DNA from: Saccharibacillus sacchari DSM 19268
GTDB lineage: Bacteria; Bacillota; Bacilli; Paenibacillales; Paenibacillaceae
Length of the DNA: 64,000 nucleotides
Assembly (NCBI RefSeq): GCF_000585395.1
Contig: NZ_KK073875.1
Coordinates: forward strand, 1,268,407 to 1,332,406
Direction of reading: 5' to 3'
The notes beneath the pieces were generated by a model. The model did not search any database and was not told the DNA's origin. It saw only the letters and a list, made by a program, of their open reading frames with translations. The translations under genes were made by a program, and so were the position numbers. Below are positions 61,696 to 64,000 of this stretch, piece by piece; the stretch's first letter is position 1; each line of letters begins with the position of its first letter.

Positions 61696-61959
61696 GCGAA
61701 GCAAAAAGACCGCTCTTTGTAGAAGCGGTCTTCAGGCTGTCGGGAAAGTTACGGCTGCGAGTGAATAAAGAAAGCTGCGAAAGAAATTCGTTCAAGACGC
61801 TGTCTCACTCGGAAAATGGATTGAACTTAAATAAGGAGTTTTCCGAGTTCAAAGGCGTCTTTCACTGAATTTCTTTCTCCGCCTTCTTTATTCCAGCTAT
61901 GTTGAGGTTTCTCGACACATTAAAGACCGCGCTCCATAGAGGCGGTCTTTTTGCTTCGC
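61696..61959. repeat. palindromic intergenic element, copy R5, with terminator hairpin in each arm
   Basis: Longest matched copy. CGAAGCAAAAAGACCGC at its left end (from 61698) is exactly repeated in inverse at the right end. Left hairpin AAGACCGC...GCGGTCTT (61705-61732) has a T run for the minus strand; right hairpin (61922-61950) has a T run for the plus strand. Distal arms GAATAAAGAAAGC (61763-61775) and GCCTTCTTTATTC (61881-61893) match each other and no other copy. Core: GAAAGAAATTC/GAATTTCTTTC, AAGACGC/GCGTCTT and the CTCGGAAAA stem. Lies between convergent genes and serves as terminator for both. Confidence 0.9.
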
Positions 61960-61977
61960 CTTATCCGGCTTGAACCG

Positions 61978-62685
61978 TTAACACCGCACATGCTTTCGCT
62001 TAAAGCCTACCCGATTTTTCTCGACGAATTTGCGGATGTTTTCCGAAGTATGCAGCTCTTTAATTTTGCCCGCTTCTTGTCCGACTTGCACCGGTTCCAT
62101 TGCCCGCGCCGTCTCGACGGCCCGTTCGTGCAGCGGCGCATACGAGACGGCGACCGTGTACACGAAGTTGGCCATCGCGTATTTGGCGCGTTCCGGCGCT
62201 TCGTGAATGGTCTGCTCGACTCTCTTCAACATCGCATCCAACTTCTCCGTCTCGAATTCGCTGTCTTTCCGGCTCCCGAGCAGCCAGCAGTAACAGCTCC
62301 AGCCCGCCGACATCCGAAGTTCTTCTTCGCTGTCGATCCACTTGTCCGCCACCGCTTGCGCGATATCCGTTTCCGACAGCGTCACGGCCACGACGTAATC
62401 GGAGATCATGTAAAAATAAGCCGCGTCGATCCAGCGGTCGAAGTCTTGTTCCGTCATCTTCGCCGGATCAGCGATCACGCCCGCGAAATACATGGCGTCG
62501 TAATTGCCGGTCGCGTACAGCTCCTCGGCAAGCGCCTGATCTTTCTTGATCGCTTTCGACATGGGCTTCATCGCTCCGGTCGCCACGCCGAATACCGGCT
62601 CGCGCGCGCCGCTCGACGCATACCGTTTTTTCGTGCGTTCCGTGCCGAGCGATTGCAGTTCATTCATGACGTCTTCCCGATTCAT
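61978..62685 (-). CDS. DNA alkylation repair protein homologue (HEAT-like)
   Basis: 235 aa from ATG 62685 (GAGGGAAG upstream). All-helical, with the AlkC/AlkD-like signature: MNELQSLGTERTKKRYASSG (about 7-26), FGVATGAMKPMSKAIKKDQA (about 32-51), LAEELYATGNYDAMYFAGVI (about 52-71), MTEQDFDRWIDAAYFYMISD and RMSAGWSCYCWLLGSRKDSE. AlkD excises N3- and N7-alkylpurines. The family catalytic Asp/Trp set is not all placed with confidence, so it may be a non-catalytic relative. The ALAEELYATGNYDAMYFAGV segment is the most conserved in the family. Confidence 0.88.
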   Translation of the reverse strand: MNREDVMNELQSLGTERTKKRYASSGAREPVFGVATGAMKPMSKAIKKDQALAEELYATGNYDAMYFAGVIADPAKMTEQDFDRWIDAAYFYMISDYVVAVTLSETDIAQAVADKWIDSEEELRMSAGWSCYCWLLGSRKDSEFETEKLDAMLKRVEQTIHEAPERAKYAMANFVYTVAVSYAPLHERAVETARAMEPVQVGQEAGKIKELHTSENIRKFVEKNRVGFKRKHVRC

Positions 62686-62770
62686 GGACTTCCCTCGCTT
62701 TCCTTTTTGCAAGCATCGCGGTATCCGCTTTGCCCGCGTTTACGAAGAGCATACTCGGATTCGCGCGAAA

Positions 62771-62803
62771 AAGAAACCGACCGCTCCGATTGCGGAAGCG
62801 GTC
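62771..62803 (-). terminator. Rho-independent terminator of the surface protein gene
   Basis: On the minus strand GACCGCTTCCG pairs with CGGAGCGGTC (one bulge), followed by a T-rich tail, about 18 bases after the stop. Confidence 0.75.
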
Positions 62804-62820
62804 CGTTTCTCCTGCCTTGC

Positions 62821-64000
62821 TTATTCGGTTGCGAGTGCTTCGTTCAGGTCCTGCGATGAATCCGCCGCGTAAAACTCCAGCTCGGCGATATTCCCGTTGC
62901 CTCCCGCGGGGCCGTAATAACGCAGGTACCGGTAAGATTCGCCGGCCGCGACGTCGACCGAGTTCCAGCCCGCCGCCGGTTGTTCGCCGATCGTATGCAG
63001 ATCGACGAATCCTTCCGTCGGCGATACGTTGGACCCTTGGATTTTGCCTCCCGTCATGCGGGACTCCATGCCTTTCCGCGGATGGAACCGGACTTGGCCG
63101 AGAACGGCTCCTTGCCCTTCGCCGACGTCGATTCCGACGTAGCCGCCTTCGGCTTCTTTGTAATCGAAGAAGGTGTTGACGTCGCCGTCGAAAGCTTTGC
63201 CGTATTCGCTGCCGGCCGACCATGACGGTTCGGCTCCGAACGCCGTGCCCGCGACGACTGTAAGCTGGTTGGAGATGTCCACGATCCGTTCGCCCGTTTT
63301 GCCGCTTCCGTCCGACGCTTCGGCAATGACTTTGACCTGGCCGTTAAGTCCTTTCGAATTGCCGGACAGCAGTCCGTCCGGCGTGATCGAAGCCAATTCC
63401 GTCGCCGCTCCGTCCAGGTCCGTCACCGACCACGAGACTGAAACGTTCGAGTTGGCCGGCTTGATCCGCGCAAGAAGCTGAAGCGTGCCGCGGTTGTAGT
63501 CGATCACGGACACGCCGCCTTCGCCGCTCACCGCAATCTCGCCCACCTCCGCGAACAAAGCGATCCGATGCACCGCGTCCGCGATCGCGAAGCTTTCTTT
63601 TTGCGTATTGGCGTAGAGGATGTCCCGGGCCGTTACTTCGCTTGCCGCCGCTTCCGTTTCTTTGGCCTTCATGCGTACCGTGAACAGTTCCGATCCGTTG
63701 AACAAACGATTAGACGTTCCGCTCGCCGTCACGGCGACGGTTCCCGGCTGCTGCGTTTCGGCGGAGAAACTCAGCGCCTTCACCGGCGACTGCGCCGATA
63801 CGAATTCCAACACCTCCGGATCGTAAGCCAGGTTCAAACTCAACTGACGCACGCCGTCCCCGGCACCGCCGAGCGCGTAAGTCAGCTCGAATTCGTCGCC
63901 CGCTTTGACGCGGTCCTCGCCTTGGACGGACAAACTTAACGCTTCCGTTTTGAGAATGACCGCATCCGTGCCGACGAATCGGTTGCCCGTGTCGGAGACG
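62821..64000 (-). CDS. C-terminal part of a surface protein with cohesin-like, Ig-like and F5/8 type C domains
   Basis: 393 codons are present and the reading frame stays open to the right edge, so the gene starts outside the window. In order: a cohesin/dockerin-type carbohydrate-domain (about 17-130 of the visible part: AGDEFELTYALGGAGDGVRQ, LNLAYDPEVLEFVSAQS), a short linker, a BIG2-like Ig domain (about 165-235: LLARIKPANSNVSVSWSVTD, GLNGQVKVIAEASDGSGKTG) and an F5/8 type C discoidin domain (about 250-380: DGDVNTFFDYKEAEGGYVGI, GWNSVDVAAGESYRYLRYYG). Such proteins are secreted glycoside hydrolases or binding proteins. Catalytic part not seen. Confidence 0.85.
   Translation of the reverse strand, partial: VSDTGNRFVGTDAVILKTEALSLSVQGEDRVKAGDEFELTYALGGAGDGVRQLSLNLAYDPEVLEFVSAQSPVKALSFSAETQQPGTVAVTASGTSNRLFNGSELFTVRMKAKETEAAASEVTARDILYANTQKESFAIADAVHRIALFAEVGEIAVSGEGGVSVIDYNRGTLQLLARIKPANSNVSVSWSVTDLDGAATELASITPDGLLSGNSKGLNGQVKVIAEASDGSGKTGERIVDISNQLTVVAGTAFGAEPSWSAGSEYGKAFDGDVNTFFDYKEAEGGYVGIDVGEGQGAVLGQVRFHPRKGMESRMTGGKIQGSNVSPTEGFVDLHTIGEQPAAGWNSVDVAAGESYRYLRYYGPAGGNGNIAELEFYAADSSQDLNEALATE

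Noticed and set aside
1-64000. tRNA, rRNA, insertion sequences, prophage genes
   Set aside because: No cloverleaf with a recognisable anticodon arm, no conserved rRNA stretch and no transposase, integrase or phage structural protein was seen in any frame.

Overview
The window looks like a chromosomal segment of a Gram-positive, probably spore-forming Bacillota of the Paenibacillaceae (Paenibacillus/Saccharibacillus type). The grounds are strong AGGAGG-type ribosome sites, Gram-positive lipoproteins and an S-layer-homology (SLH) surface protein, copper-amine-oxidase N-terminal (stalk-like) domain proteins, a DUF4179-type anti-sigma/ECF pair, GH4 and GH43 sugar hydrolases, and moderately high GC. 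The genus is an inference. I see no rRNA, tRNA or CRISPR array. About 60 protein genes are supported, densely packed on both strands.

Layout. 1-3.7 kb: MFS exporter with a DUF2087 regulator and a 32-bp palindrome, a degenerate APH-like protein, and an ECF sigma factor with its anti-sigma factor. 3.8-5.9 kb: an operon in which two paralogous unknown proteins bracket an atypical transcarbamylase. 6.2-13.2 kb: polysaccharide deacetylase, stalk-domain protein, LysE exporter, MerR regulator, BNR lipoprotein, serine hydrolase, DUF45 metallopeptidase. 13.4-18.3 kb: a large repeat/SLH surface protein, YtxH-like protein, membrane-anchored protein. 18.4-24.2 kb: methionine aminopeptidase, endo-arabinanase, TetM-like GTPase, two tandem paralogous lipoproteins. 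24.2-30.1 kb: sugar-use block (GH4 enzyme with AraC regulator, RpiR regulator, two Gfo/Idh/MocA oxidoreductases). 30.4-38 kb: visibly more AT-rich accessory stretch with a patatin/DUF6273 gene pair, an XRE-OB-fold-stalk operon and an unrecognised 520-aa protein. 38-49 kb: stress SDR and PPOX-fold proteins, GGDEF-EAL protein, class I aldolase, DUF4003 protein, integral-membrane glycosyltransferase-like protein with a lipoprotein, DUF2262 protein. 49.6-58.6 kb: FAD lipoprotein reductase, an OmpR-type two-component system flanked by membrane-protein genes, and an FG-GAP lipoprotein overlapping a lone histidine kinase. 58.6-64 kb: WD40-like protein, alpha/alpha-toroid protein, DNA-alkylation-repair homologue, and a surface protein that runs off the right edge.

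The most unusual feature is a five-copy family of long palindromic intergenic elements (R1-R5, near 8.0, 10.1, 27.0, 49.3 and 61.8 kb). Within a copy the two arms match each other even where they differ from other copies, and base pairs change in a compensatory way. In two copies each arm ends in a terminator-like hairpin specific to that copy. Other candidates for unstudied systems are the patatin/coiled-coil-DUF6273 pair, the paralogue-transcarbamylase-paralogue operon and the membrane-protein/two-component cluster with an 11-bp tandem operator.
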